From positions 9,479,001 to 9,543,000 of the forward strand of contig OZ020309.1 of NCBI GenBank assembly GCA_963971305.1: DNA of 64,000 nt, written 5' to 3'. This DNA is from Arcuatula senhousia (Eukaryota > Mollusca > Bivalvia > Mytilida > Mytilidae). A model generated the notes under the pieces. It saw only the letters and a program-made list of their open reading frames with translations. It searched no databases and had not been told where the DNA came from. Each line of letters opens with the position of its first letter. Position 1 is the first letter of the stretch. A program made the translations under genes and the position numbers. Below, piece by piece: positions 45,974 through 55,600 of the stretch.

Positions 45974-47164
45974 ATTAAGCGCTGTAATACCCAATACAAT
46001 ACTTCCAAATATTATTGCCTTTTTATGATCTTCGTGATCATCATGTATTTGAACTTGTTTTATTTTTATTGGTTCCGGTATTTTTGGTTCTGACTTTTTT
46101 GGGTTAGAATCAACAGGATCAAAATTTTTATTATTCAAATCGTCGTTCAAGCCGAGCGTTTGGTTTTCTGTTGCAATTACAATTTTATTATTAAAACCAA
46201 CAATAGTACCAATTTGTAAAACCATATCGCTGGGAGACATGTATAAACCAAGTCCATAAGCGTAATCAACTTTACTTTTTGCGTATTTTAAAACATTTTG
46301 ATAATTTGATATCTGAGTGGGCAAATCGATAGGACTGTTAATAACATCTTGCACATTTGCTAAGAATTGTTTTTGAGCATCAAATCCTGTTCCTACTTTT
46401 AATATTTCTACCTTTGTTTGAGATTGCGCTCCTAATAAAGCCCATACATAAGTTCTAATACTTTCATTGATACGTTCTATTCCGGCTTTTGTGAAACCCT
46501 TTGATTTGTTTGGTATAAATTTTGTCCAAGCCATACTTATATTCTGTGAATGATATAATTTATCCATAACATTAAAAAAAGGTCCTTCACTTTTGTGATG
46601 ATATCTATATTCTCCACTTGGTTTATAATACTGGGTAAAGTATCCCAATCCTTGCCATGCTTTTTCCATGTTTTGTCTCCAATCTGTTCTTGGAGAAACA
46701 TTAAACTCATTACATAATCGTTCATAAGCAGCTTTAGAATATGGGTTTTTGTAATAACAAAATGCCGAGTCCGTTGGTAAAGGTGATTTAAGTTCTTTTA
46801 AGATTCTAGCCGTACAATAATACAAATGAAACATATAAACCGACCTGGTAAGATTTGTGGTATTTTGAATATGGTCCTCAAAAGAAACCCCACATCCTGC
46901 AGCAGCACACCAGACGGCAAAGTTTAGCTGACATTGCCACCAATCAAATGAGGAATGAATCCATGTATTCCATGGTTCGTTGGTGTGTATTGGTGGATTT
47001 TGATAATTTTTAAATAAATCAGGGAAAATGACTTCAAAGCTATCTTTTTGATTAACAAATATTGTTTGTTTGATAAGATTCAAACTTTTCTTTACCTTAT
47101 TATTTGGACGAGTGTCATGCTCCGCATTAGGATTATATTTAAATTCTTCTGTTATTTTAGTCAT
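45962..47164 (-). CDS. Conserved Polinton protein of unknown function, minus strand
   Basis: 400 residues. It is characterised by a Trp/Cys-rich block 'WWQCQLNFAVWCAAAGCGVS' (about residues 74-93), 'YMFHLYYCTARIL', 'ERINESIRTYVWALLGAQSQ' and 'FDAQKQFLANVQDVINSPID'. A hydrophobic segment at the very C-terminus ('AIIFGSIVLGITALNLF') suggests a tail anchor. I recognise the block pattern from other invertebrate Polintons, but no function is known to me. It is the only structural-side gene on the minus strand, between two plus-strand genes. Its ATG lies 15 bp from the divergent ATG at 47180. Confidence 0.7.
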   Translation of the reverse strand: MTKITEEFKYNPNAEHDTRPNNKVKKSLNLIKQTIFVNQKDSFEVIFPDLFKNYQNPPIHTNEPWNTWIHSSFDWWQCQLNFAVWCAAAGCGVSFEDHIQNTTNLTRSVYMFHLYYCTARILKELKSPLPTDSAFCYYKNPYSKAAYERLCNEFNVSPRTDWRQNMEKAWQGLGYFTQYYKPSGEYRYHHKSEGPFFNVMDKLYHSQNISMAWTKFIPNKSKGFTKAGIERINESIRTYVWALLGAQSQTKVEILKVGTGFDAQKQFLANVQDVINSPIDLPTQISNYQNVLKYAKSKVDYAYGLGLYMSPSDMVLQIGTIVGFNNKIVIATENQTLGLNDDLNNKNFDPVDSNPKKSEPKIPEPIKIKQVQIHDDHEDHKKAIIFGSIVLGITALNLFS

Positions 47165-47179
47165 TTTTTATCTTAAAAA
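47165..47179. promoter_or_regulatory. 15-bp divergent intergenic interval
   Basis: Only TTTTTATCTTAAAAA separates two divergent start codons (minus-strand ATG ending at 47164, plus-strand ATG at 47180). Both starts are thus preceded by TAAAAA or TTAAAAA. Promoters for both genes must either lie in this interval or inside the opposing genes. Confidence 0.5.
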
Positions 47180-47827
47180 ATGTATCACACTCTCTCAAAT
47201 ATTAATAATATAATAAATCTAAGTGAAGGCATTGATAATAGAAATGGAAATAAACAAATCGGTTTAAAATCCATAACATATAATTTAGGTTGGTATAATG
47301 TTTTAGATGAACAAATACGAAAAGTTGAAGAAAGAAAAACCATACAAATTACAGATGGATATTATGGGTTTCAAAAACTTAAAGATGAATTTCAAAAAGC
47401 GAATATTACAATGGAAGTAAATGAAACAAATGGGTTTGCATCATTGACAACACCAACTGATTTAAAAATAAGTAAAGGATTGAAACAAATGTTGGGATTC
47501 AGACATAAACAAATATTTGAAGCCAATCAAACGCACGTAGGAAATAAACCCATAGGTTTTGCTATTCACAAATCATTGTATTTACATTTGGAGCAAGTAA
47601 GTACTTCTCATAATTATTTTGATGGAAAGTCTAGTACTTTATTAACGGTTATTCCTGTTGAAAATAAAGAGTTTGGGGATGTAATAACAGTTAGATTTGA
47701 AAATCCTAAATATAAATATTTAGTAAATGATGTTATAACAGAATTAAATTTAGAAATTAGAGACGAGAATAATAATAAAATAAATAATAAATTACCTGTG
47801 GTTTGCATTTTGAAGCTTATAAAATGA
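47180..47827 (+). CDS. Probable Polinton minor capsid/penton-like protein
   Basis: 215 residues. The sequence alternates short beta-type segments ('TYNLGWYNVLDEQIRKVEER', 'FAIHKSLYLHLEQVSTSHN', 'STLLTVIPVENKEFGDVITV', 'KLPVVCILKL'), consistent with a jelly-roll fold, and it sits upstream of the capsid gene. In Polintons a single-jelly-roll minor capsid protein usually neighbours the major one, so this is the best candidate, but I cannot confirm homology without a structural comparison. The stop overlaps the next ATG in an ATGA arrangement (47824-47827), which suggests coupled expression or very tight packing. Confidence 0.5.
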   Translation: MYHTLSNINNIINLSEGIDNRNGNKQIGLKSITYNLGWYNVLDEQIRKVEERKTIQITDGYYGFQKLKDEFQKANITMEVNETNGFASLTTPTDLKISKGLKQMLGFRHKQIFEANQTHVGNKPIGFAIHKSLYLHLEQVSTSHNYFDGKSSTLLTVIPVENKEFGDVITVRFENPKYKYLVNDVITELNLEIRDENNNKINNKLPVVCILKLIK

Positions 47828-48316
47828 GTATATTTGGTTTTAATAAAAAAATTTCAGAAATGGAATTAAAGAATATTAACACTTTAATTAAAGCAAAAAG
47901 ACTTAATAATTATTTTTTAGATAAAAAAGTTGATAATGTTTTAAATAAAAAAAGTATAATAAATATTGATACTACATTTGAGGGGGAAATTACACAATCA
48001 GGAAAAGTAATTGGATTTGGAAAAAATGGACATCCAATAGAATTTGTTATGCCTTTTCCCGGGCAAATTATAGGAATAAGTGCGATGAACGATGGATTTC
48101 ACGATCCAATAGAAATTTGGGTATATATTAAAGGTGTTAAAAAGCTTTTTTTTAAAATATGATGAAGGTCCTCATGGTTTATGGAAGACATTTAGTAGGG
48201 AATTAATTTTTGAGGAAGGAGCTTCGATGATGTTTATATTAAATCCACATTCCAAAAATGTGGAAAAAATAAATATGAATATTGTATTATCATTAACAAT
48301 TGAATTATTTTTATAA
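47824..48316 (+). pseudogene. Polinton surface-type beta protein, tandem copy 1 (frameshifted)
   Basis: It begins 'MSIFGFNKKISEMELKN' after TTATAAA. It has 'INIDTTFEGEITQSG', 'KVIGFGKNGHPIEFVMPFPG' and, after a frame change in a T/A-run at about 48147-48157, a C-terminus ending 'NIVLSLTIELFL'. The short beta-strand pattern suggests a beta-sandwich virion protein. A second, related copy follows immediately. Role unknown. Confidence 0.55.
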
Positions 48317-48415
48317 AGGGGACCGCTAACCCGAAGGGTCTTACAAATAATCATTGTTTTTAAAGAGGTTCGCTCGCTAAATTTAATCCTTAAAAATTTC
48401 GGCAGAACTTATAAA
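48317..48415. other. Spacer between tandem copies with a partial inverted repeat
   Basis: It contains 'ATAATCATTGTTTTTAAAGA' plus 'GGTTCGC' (48346-48373), whose complement recurs at about 52203-52227 ('GAACCTCTTTAAAACAATGA'). No gene. Confidence 0.5.
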
Positions 48416-48932
48416 ATGAGTATATTTGGTTTTAATAAAAAAAAAATTTCCCGAATCAGAATTGAATGATATTAAGAATTCAATGAAAATAATGAATCTC
48501 AATAATACTATTTTATATGAAAAAGTTCAAAATATACCAGATAGAAAAATAATAAGTATTAATACTGCATATAAGGGGGATGTTGGCAAAAGTCGAAAAA
48601 TTGGTTTTGGTGAAAATGGAAGTGAAGTTGAATATATAATGAACTTTCCAGGTCAGATTATAGGAATGAGTGCAAGAAATTCCGCACCAACCGCAGATTC
48701 TATATACATTACCATAAATGTTAATGATTCATTGAAATATAAACTGAATTATGATGCAAATATTTATGGTAATTTTGAAACATTTTACATCCCTTTAAAA
48801 GTTGAAGCTGGAGATGCAATACATTTTGTTATTGACGCTAAACCATTAATATCGGATGCTTTGTCAGTCCCATGGGAAAATGCATCAAGTGTAGACATTG
48901 TATTATCATTGATAATTGAATTGTTTTTATAA
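48416..48932 (+). pseudogene. Polinton surface-type beta protein, tandem copy 2 (frameshifted at start)
   Basis: The ATG at 48416 is preceded by CTTATAAA and its first codons repeat those of copy 1 (MSIFGFNKKK). The ten-base A-run and following CCC then shift the frame, so that frame stops within 18 codons. The rest is open in another frame from about 48440 to 48932, with 'KIGFGENGSEVEYIMNFPGQ', 'VEAGDAIHFVIDAKPL' and 'SVDIVLSLIIELFL'. It corresponds to copy 1 with about half the residues changed, so the duplication is old. Confidence 0.55.
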
Positions 48933-48951
48933 CAAATTTTTCCCTTTAAAA

Positions 48952-50217
48952 ATGTCGACATATGGAAACAAATTAAATCCCTACAGAAAAACAAGAGAAC
49001 CCCGCGGTGTAAAAGGTATTCGCCAAAGTGTGGTGATAACCAATAATCCTTCAACTATTGATCAAAATCAACAGTTATTAGTGAGATTCCCAAATCTAGG
49101 CAACAATGATGTTATTGTTCCCGGAACAACTAGATTAGCATTCGAAATAGAAATCCAATCCACAGACGACAATGCAACTATATATCAGAACATAGGAAGG
49201 GCAATAGTTAAAAAAACAACAATTCGTATTAGCGGAAATGAAATTATGTCAATTGATGATAGTGACATCTATTATTGTTATACTGATTTATGGAAATCTG
49301 CATCTGAACGTGTAAATATGGCATATCAAGGTATCGGTGAGGCAAACATGTTAAAACATAGGGTTGGTGCAGATGATAAAGGGTCAGACGTGGGAGATGA
49401 GGCAATTGCAACTGCATATGGTTCAAGATTTTGTATCCCACTTGATTTTGAACTTTTAGAAACTCATATGCCTTTTTATCAAGCGGGTCTTGGTGATAGA
49501 CTTGAATATGAACTTACATTTAATAGTTATGGTGATGTTATCAAATCGTCGGATGCATCTGCAAGTTATAAAGTCAAAAACATTTGTTTAGAATTTGATA
49601 TGGTTACTGATGCTGAATTGGCAAGACAGATAAGACAACAAGTTGACGGCAAGATGGTTATTTTGTACGATAGAATACTGAGACATAGAAAAATAACCAA
49701 AAACAAATCCGATACATTGTGGAATATTAATTTAAATGTTCCGGCCAGAAGCATGAAAGGAATTCTAATGCTTTTTGAAGATCCTGATAGGACAAGCACT
49801 GAAACTTTTTATAATCCTAACATAACAAAAGTAGAAATGACAATTGAAGGGGTTCCAAATCAACTTTATAGTCAAGGAATGAAAGCATACCAACAGTGGG
49901 ATGAAATAAATAAATTCTTTGGTTTGAATTCAAAAAGGGATAAAGAAACAAACCTGATTGCAAAAAATCTAAATTTATCATATACAACATTGGAAAAATA
50001 TTTAACGACTAATTACGTATTGTGGCTAGATTTACGTTCAACGGATGATAATGCATTGCACGGTTCGGGCAGAAGAATCGAAAACACTTCTGAAGGCGTT
50101 ACCATACAAATAACCAAAACTTCAGGAGCAGACAAATCAATAAATGTTTATCTGTTTGTTATACAGGATGCACAAATTAATTTTGAAGATGGGAGATTTA
50201 AAGAAGTTAATTATTAG
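48952..50217 (+). CDS. Polinton major capsid protein (double jelly-roll type)
   Basis: 421 residues. The ATG at 48952, preceded by TCCCTTTAAAA, is preferred over an upstream TTG. The protein opens 'MSTYGNKLNPYRKTREPRG' and shows the recurrent features of Polinton capsid proteins: 'NNDVIVPGTTRLAFEIEIQS', 'SGNEIMSIDDSDIYYCYTDLW' split over the first barrel, 'MPFYQAGLGDRLEYELTFN', and in the second half 'TKVEMTIEGVPNQLYSQGM' and 'YVLWLDLRSTDDNALHGSGR'. Such proteins form the trimeric capsomers of icosahedral virions in Polinton-like viruses. The fold is assigned by family resemblance. The frame is intact. It is followed after 6 bp by the ATPase gene. Confidence 0.75.
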   Translation: MSTYGNKLNPYRKTREPRGVKGIRQSVVITNNPSTIDQNQQLLVRFPNLGNNDVIVPGTTRLAFEIEIQSTDDNATIYQNIGRAIVKKTTIRISGNEIMSIDDSDIYYCYTDLWKSASERVNMAYQGIGEANMLKHRVGADDKGSDVGDEAIATAYGSRFCIPLDFELLETHMPFYQAGLGDRLEYELTFNSYGDVIKSSDASASYKVKNICLEFDMVTDAELARQIRQQVDGKMVILYDRILRHRKITKNKSDTLWNINLNVPARSMKGILMLFEDPDRTSTETFYNPNITKVEMTIEGVPNQLYSQGMKAYQQWDEINKFFGLNSKRDKETNLIAKNLNLSYTTLEKYLTTNYVLWLDLRSTDDNALHGSGRRIENTSEGVTIQITKTSGADKSINVYLFVIQDAQINFEDGRFKEVNY

Positions 50218-50223
50218 TTAAAA

Positions 50224-50852
50224 ATGGAAATGCCAAAATATCCCCATTGCGCAATAATCTGCGGTCAAACAGGATGTGAAAGACTGAATTTGTTCTTGAT
50301 TTATTAGAAAAAGAATATAATAAAGTGTTTGAACATATAGTTGTACTTTGCCCAACCATTCAATGGAACAAAGCATACAAAAATCGTGAATGGATTGGTA
50401 ACGTTAAAAAACCAAAAACAAAAAATCTAATCATCGTTAATCCAATAGTAAAAGAAGAAGAAAAGTTACAGGAGCTTTTGAGATTTTTTTTTAATAAATA
50501 TGCAAGTCATCCAACGTTATATATTATTGATGACTGCAGTGCAACAAAAGAACTAACAAAGAAAAAAGATATGTTGTCTGAGCTTGCATTTTCAGGAAGA
50601 CACGCGGAACAATCGGTGTGGGTCATTCCTCAGAGATACAACTCTGTCTTAAAAGATCTGAGAGAACAAACAAAATGGTTATGTATGTTTTACACAAAAG
50701 ACAGGGATAGTTACGACAATTGTTTAAGAGAAAATGACGTCATCCCAACTTTGGAAGAAAGGCAAAGAATAAAGGAAGAACTTAAGAAAAAAAAGCATCG
50801 TAAATTAATATTAAGGACAGATCAACCTACCGATTATTGGTTACTTGACTAA
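50224..50852 (+). pseudogene. Packaging ATPase (FtsK/HerA-like), one-base deletion in the P-loop
   Basis: The ATG at 50224 follows TTAGTTAAAA. The first 18 codons lead into the Walker A motif ('AIICGQTGC'), where one base is missing immediately before the conserved Gly-Lys-Thr. The frame therefore ends at a TAG at about 50308, while the remainder is open in a neighbouring frame to 50852. That part includes a predicted Walker B ('TLYIIDDCSA', about 50518-50547), 'FSGRHAEQSVWVIPQRYNSV' and 'LCMFYTKD', as in A32-type packaging ATPases. The protein would pump DNA into capsids. With the P-loop broken, the product as assembled would be inactive. Confidence 0.75.
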
Positions 50853-50854
50853 GT

Positions 50855-50940
50855 AATGATTAAGAAATGCCTAAGAATTGTCTAAGAATTGCCTAAGAAA
50901 TGCCTAAGAAATGCCTATGTAATTCTTAAGAAATTAGGCA
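50855..50940. repeat. Short tandem repeats, AT-rich spacer
   Basis: Five to six copies of a roughly 13-bp unit 'GCCTAAGAAAT' with variants lie directly after the ATPase stop codon. Non-coding. Confidence 0.6.
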
Positions 50941-50961
50941 AAAATAAGCATTAAAAAAGCA

Positions 50962-51072
50962 ATGCTTCTAGAAATTCTAACAATTACAACAAACATGGCT
51001 GTCTTATCATTGGTTGGATATTTCGTATTTAAATTTTTAAAATTTAGAAATTCTTTTTTTTTCAACATATAA
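50962..51072 (+). CDS. Possible 36-residue membrane peptide
   Basis: A short open frame starting 'MLLEILTITTNMAVLSLVGY' contains one hydrophobic stretch and ends in a basic and aromatic tail, with its stop one base before the next ATG. Small membrane peptides are common in Polintons, but there is no homology evidence and its start is not preceded by TAAA, unlike most neighbours. Low confidence. Confidence 0.3.
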   Translation: MLLEILTITTNMAVLSLVGYFVFKFLKFRNSFFFNI

Positions 51073-51073
51073 A

Positions 51074-51571
51074 ATGAATGCTGAAGAATTTTTAGGTGAT
51101 CAAATTGAGGGGAAAAACTTGGATGTTGATGGTTTCTCACAAGATAAAAAACGTGAGAGATTATCGGCTATTGTTGTCGGTGGAAAAAGTAAACAATATA
51201 TTGGAAGAGAACTACAAATATCAGATATCGACAGAATGACAACGGAACAAATAAACAAACTATACTGTAAATATGAAGCAAGATTAGGGTCTAGTATGAC
51301 AAAGACTTTGGGAAACTGTTTTATAAATTTGTATGTCTTGGGTGTATCAAAATATTTTAAAGTTGTTGATCCTCCAAAACTAATACAAGATTTAGAGGAA
51401 GACCCTTTTGTTAATAACGCTTTAAATAGTGCATGTTGTGAATTGTATTATAAATTTGGAATGTATCTTGCCCCTTTTACCGCAATGTTAACAACGGCAA
51501 AACATATCGAATTTAAAAAAGATTCAGAAAACGAAGCGCCTTTAAATAATGACATAGAAAATTATGAATGA
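51074..51571 (+). CDS. Conserved Polinton protein of unknown function (165 aa)
   Basis: The start is preceded by CATATAAA. Recognisable features are 'IVVGGKSKQYIGRELQ', 'DIDRMTTEQINKLYCKYEAR', 'MTKTLGNCFINLYVLG' and 'LNSACCELYYKFGMYLAPFT' with a hydrophobic C-terminal half. I recall similar sequences in other invertebrate Polintons, always small and without assigned function. It is intact. It sits between the ATPase and a run of short genes, which fits a virion or assembly accessory role, but that is inference. Confidence 0.6.
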   Translation: MNAEEFLGDQIEGKNLDVDGFSQDKKRERLSAIVVGGKSKQYIGRELQISDIDRMTTEQINKLYCKYEARLGSSMTKTLGNCFINLYVLGVSKYFKVVDPPKLIQDLEEDPFVNNALNSACCELYYKFGMYLAPFTAMLTTAKHIEFKKDSENEAPLNNDIENYE

Positions 51572-51689
51572 AAATGAAAACAAAGAAGAAACTAAAATGG
51601 AAAAAAAGAAAAACCCAAAAAGGGTTGCAGCCGGTAAAAGGGGTGCAGAAGTAAGAACAAGAAATGCAGAATTAAGAAAAAAAGAATAA
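51564..51689 (+). CDS. Small basic protein (41 aa)
   Basis: The ATG at 51564 overlaps the end of the preceding gene by 8 bp. The product has an acidic start (MNENENKEET) followed by a Lys/Arg-rich stretch ('KKNPKRVAAGKRGAEVRTRN'). It may be DNA-binding or a core protein, but no motif supports this beyond charge. The open frame is short, so it could also be a chance frame. Confidence 0.35.
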   Translation: MNENENKEETKMEKKKNPKRVAAGKRGAEVRTRNAELRKKE

Positions 51690-51694
51690 AAAAA

Positions 51695-51997
51695 ATGAAA
51701 ATAGAAAATTTAAAAATCAAACAAATAACAAAAGATTCAGAAACAGATGAACCAAAAGAAATTTGTCTTCCTCCTTGTCAAGAACATTCAATAAATTTAT
51801 TAAATTATGGATTTGTACTTTTTCCAATAGGTATTGTTGGATTGGGATGGTATATTAATAATAAAAATAAAAAACCAGAAAAAAACATGGAGTGTAAAAA
51901 GGAATCAAAAAAGAAAAAAAAGAAATTGACCCTTTTGAATTTAACTAAATTTATTATATTAAAATGGCAGCATCAAAAGACGGAAAAGAAATTGTAA
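51695..51997 (+). CDS. Small single-pass membrane protein
   Basis: It starts 'MKIENLKIKQITKDSETD' after an A-run. A Cys-Pro-Pro-Cys motif ('CLPPCQEHS') precedes one transmembrane segment ('YGFVLFPIGIVGLGWYI', about residues 47-63) and a Lys-rich tail. The final part runs into the next gene by 34 bp. A one-base change in the terminal A-run would end it just upstream of the next ATG, so the annotated C-terminus may be a homopolymer artefact. Function unknown. Confidence 0.45.
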   Translation: MKIENLKIKQITKDSETDEPKEICLPPCQEHSINLLNYGFVLFPIGIVGLGWYINNKNKKPEKNMECKKESKKKKKKLTLLNLTKFIILKWQHQKTEKKL

Positions 51998-52200
51998 ATA
52001 TGTTATATCATGCGGGAGTGGAAACGTTGTTAACAATTGGATATGCGGAATTAGGCAGAAAGGTATTAAAGAGGTCGGCACCAAAAGTGGATTTCAATAT
52101 GCATGATGTTGCAATGTTAACCGTTGATATACTACTCGCAATGGCAACTAAAGATATGTTGGTTAAGCAAGGTATCATACCTGCCGATATAATGAAGTGA
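51964..52200 (+). CDS. Conserved small Polinton protein (78 aa)
   Basis: The start is preceded by TATATTAAA. The protein has two helical, partly hydrophobic segments ('GVETLLTIGYAELGRKVL' and 'DVAMLTVDILLAMATKDML'). Similar short proteins recur in invertebrate Polintons next to the 139-aa gene that follows. Function unknown. Confidence 0.55.
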   Translation: MAASKDGKEIVNMLYHAGVETLLTIGYAELGRKVLKRSAPKVDFNMHDVAMLTVDILLAMATKDMLVKQGIIPADIMK

Positions 52201-52229
52201 GTGAACCTCTTTAAAACAATGATTATAAA

Positions 52230-52649
52230 ATGGCAAGCGCATTGGCAATGATGCTTGGTGGGGCATTAACAAACGCTTTTGCATTTTCGGGGAGTAATTA
52301 TTTATTTTCGCATATGGGTAGTAATGCAAACGAAGAGAAAATCAGACATGATAAAGCTATAGAAAAATTGGAAAAAGCACAAGCGGAATGGAATAAAAAA
52401 AGAATACAAAGATTAGATTTTATTAATGAACAATTACAAAAGGAACATCACGCGGTTCGGACTTTTGAAGATGTTGACCAGGCAATGAAACTATACTATC
52501 GTGTCACAAATAAACAATTATCTCAGTTACCGGACAAACCTACATTAAGTGATTTTTATACTCCATCGGATGACCAGAAAAATAGAGAGATTGCATTTGT
52601 TATTGGTGGTATGGCATTAACTGGATTTGTTGCATGGAAGTTAGGATAA
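52230..52649 (+). CDS. Conserved Polinton membrane/coiled-coil protein (139 aa)
   Basis: The start follows GATTATAAA. The product has an N-terminal hydrophobic segment ('ALAMMLGGALTNAFAFSG'), a charged helix ('HDKAIEKLEKAQAEWNKKRI'), the motif 'LSDFYTPSDDQKNREIAFVI' and a final hydrophobic segment ('GGMALTGFVAWKLG'). This combination is strongly conserved in invertebrate Polintons as I remember them. The role is unknown, possibly in an inner membrane or in assembly. It is convergent with the polymerase gene, overlapping it by 9 bp. Confidence 0.6.
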   Translation: MASALAMMLGGALTNAFAFSGSNYLFSHMGSNANEEKIRHDKAIEKLEKAQAEWNKKRIQRLDFINEQLQKEHHAVRTFEDVDQAMKLYYRVTNKQLSQLPDKPTLSDFYTPSDDQKNREIAFVIGGMALTGFVAWKLG

Positions 52650-55600
52650 AAATCCAAAAGGACGAGTGTCAATTCCATTATCTAAAATATATCTTTTGTT
52701 GTCGAATGGAGACATACTTATTTTATTTACTTCATTAACATACATTTTGTGTTTGCTAGAGTTTAGTGTACACATTTTATTCATTTTAGTTTTGTTGTTA
52801 AACAGACAATCTTTATAATCATTAAATTTAATAACATTATTTATTGTAGTTTTTCCAATTCCTTTTAATTTTTTTTCTTCACTTAAATCTGTTAATATAA
52901 AAGAATACGCTTTACTTTTTAAGAAAACTATTTCATTCATAATTTTCCCGTTTAGTTCATCTTTAAATTTACCAATTACTTTTTTATTTTTTTCTGAATA
53001 TAAGGAGTGATCTTTTGGATATCCAGATGTAACTAATTCGTCTAATATATTTTTCATATCCTTGTAAACATCTTCGGTTTTAATATTCAAAAAAATACTA
53101 TCAGTATCACTTGCAATTACTTCATTTTTTCCCATAATTTATTAATTACATCATAATAAAACTCGTACATTAATTGTTTTGAGTAATCCAATATGGCTTG
53201 TCCCAAATAAATAGGTTTATTAAATTTAACAGAGGTAACATTGTTTTCAATTGCGACAAAGTTATCATTAAATATAATTGAATCTTTAAAGTTTGGTTTT
53301 TTTATATATTTTTTTGCCTCATTCTCATCCGTTAATAATTTTGTTTCACTTCTTCCTCTAATATTTTCCAACGTTTTACCATAGAAACTGTTGTTCATCA
53401 GTTTCCAAAGATCTTTTTCAAATTCTGATTTTGATTTAGTTCTTTGTTCTGTATTGAAATTTATGTATTTTGCCAACCAATTTGATTCTTTGAATGAAAT
53501 TATTCTATGAACTTTTGTTACTCTCATTCCAAGATCTATATATTTTTTCAAAACGCTGTAGTGAATTATATATTTTTCTTTATCTTTCAATGTTAAAAAT
53601 AATTTTTCTTCATTACCCAATGGTTTGTCCCCTAACAGAATTAATTGATAATCTTCCTTTTTTATTTTCATCTTTTCCGGCGCCAAAGGATATTTATGTG
53701 TTTTCTTTTTACATTTTTTGTATATTTTAAATCACATTCGATTAGACATCCTCTTCCTTCTGGAATTTTTTTTATAGTAATTTGGATCTTTTTCCCATTT
53801 AAAATCTTCAGTTGGTAACTTTTGAGACATTGTCCAACCGTATAAATTATTAGCATCCAGATACAGTAAATAATTACTTTTTCGCTCTTTTAATCTTTTT
53901 AAACATTCTTTTTTTTTCATTTTCATCTATTATTCTAAAATCTTCATCATAATTTAAAGTATATTTATTATAAGCTTTCACATATCTTGGACCTAAAACA
54001 CCGGAAAATCCTCCTCTTATTCCTTTCTCAAACATTTGTAACAGATCAACATCGGTCAACAATTCCAATTTTATCCCTGTATATTTTAATCCACATTGCC
54101 ATGTCAAACCTGGAGCAGAAAAACAATAGCATGGATCAATTTCATGATTCATTAAAAAGAATTTTCTAAATTTTTCAAAAGCATCAGCCAAGATAAGAAC
54201 ATCCGTTTTAAGATATAAATTATGATAGTCTTCTAAAGTTTTACATTTATAATGTTCCCAAACTTTTTGTGCATGTTCATACTCTTCTTTCGTAATATCT
54301 TTTCCATTTAAATTACTATACCATTTGGACACCCTTTTAAAATTATACCATTTTAAACAAAATTTATACATAGGATGATTTCTATCCATATTATAAAGAG
54401 ATTTATTTTCATTTACTATTTTTACTTTTTCCAAATCTGGTATTTTTTTTTCTTTTAATTTATCATAAGAATCAAAATATTCATATGGATAGATTCCTTT
54501 TTGTTTTAAAAGTTCTATATCTCCATTAAACTCTTTTTCCAAAATTGGAAATTCATTCAATGATTTTGCAATATCAGATAAACCTTTCTGCATAAATCTG
54601 TATGAATCTAGGAATCTTATTTTTTTATAATTTGTACCATAATCAATAGAGATATAATTTTCAGAACTTTTAGAAAGAAGTTTTACTTTATTATATTTAT
54701 CTTCATATTTCATTAATTCCTCAATTAAAAAGTGGAAATCGTAATTTGATCCATTATGAAAGAACACAGGTATTAATTTTGTTGCTTTACCTTCTTTTGT
54801 ATTACACGATTGACACGATGCTCCTCTATATTTACCTGATAAATGATCATGTTCTCTGATTTTATTATTTTCTCGAAATTTATTTCCACATATGTAACAA
54901 TTTGTTGTATTTTGGAATTCTTCTTCTTCCTTTTCATTTAATATTGGTTCTTTCTTTTCATTTTCATGCATATTATAGGTTATTTTTTTGAATATTTTCA
55001 TTACTTTTTTCACATATTTTTCCACTGCATCATCACCAACATAAGAAAAGTATTGTGATTTAAATATTTCTGGGTAATCGGAATGAACATATATACCATA
55101 ACTGTTTACTTCTTGTTTGCTTATTTGTTTAATATATGATTTATTAGGATCAGGACCGCATGATTGAATTGGAATATTATTTGCTTCAAAATCACAATAT
55201 AATACAAATGGTAATCTATTCTTAAAATGATGATTTTTGAATTCGAGAATGTTTTGTCCTAATTTAGGCATAATGGTTTTACAATGTTCATTATCATAAC
55301 ATATTTTTTTATGTTTTTTTAACGTTTCTTCCCTTCGAAATCCTTGTAAACAATTTCTACATGTAAAGGATTTATGTTTGTTTTTATCACACATAAAACT
55401 ATATAAATTTTTAATTAAACAATAGTGAGTGTTTTCATCACTTTCAATATATAAGAGATCAATTACGTTTTGGCTTTCCACGTTTGAAATACGAACAGGA
55501 TACAAAGATTGTTTATTTGTTTGATTTTTTAAAGCAAATACATTTATACTTAGATAATTTTGTTTCTCTACTTTTGAGATATCTTTTATAGAAACAGGAT

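Noticed and set aside
45100..46008. Minus-strand open frames opposite the 441-aa Polinton gene
   Set aside because: They are shadows of the coiled-coil gene, Ser/Leu-rich because of its codon pattern.
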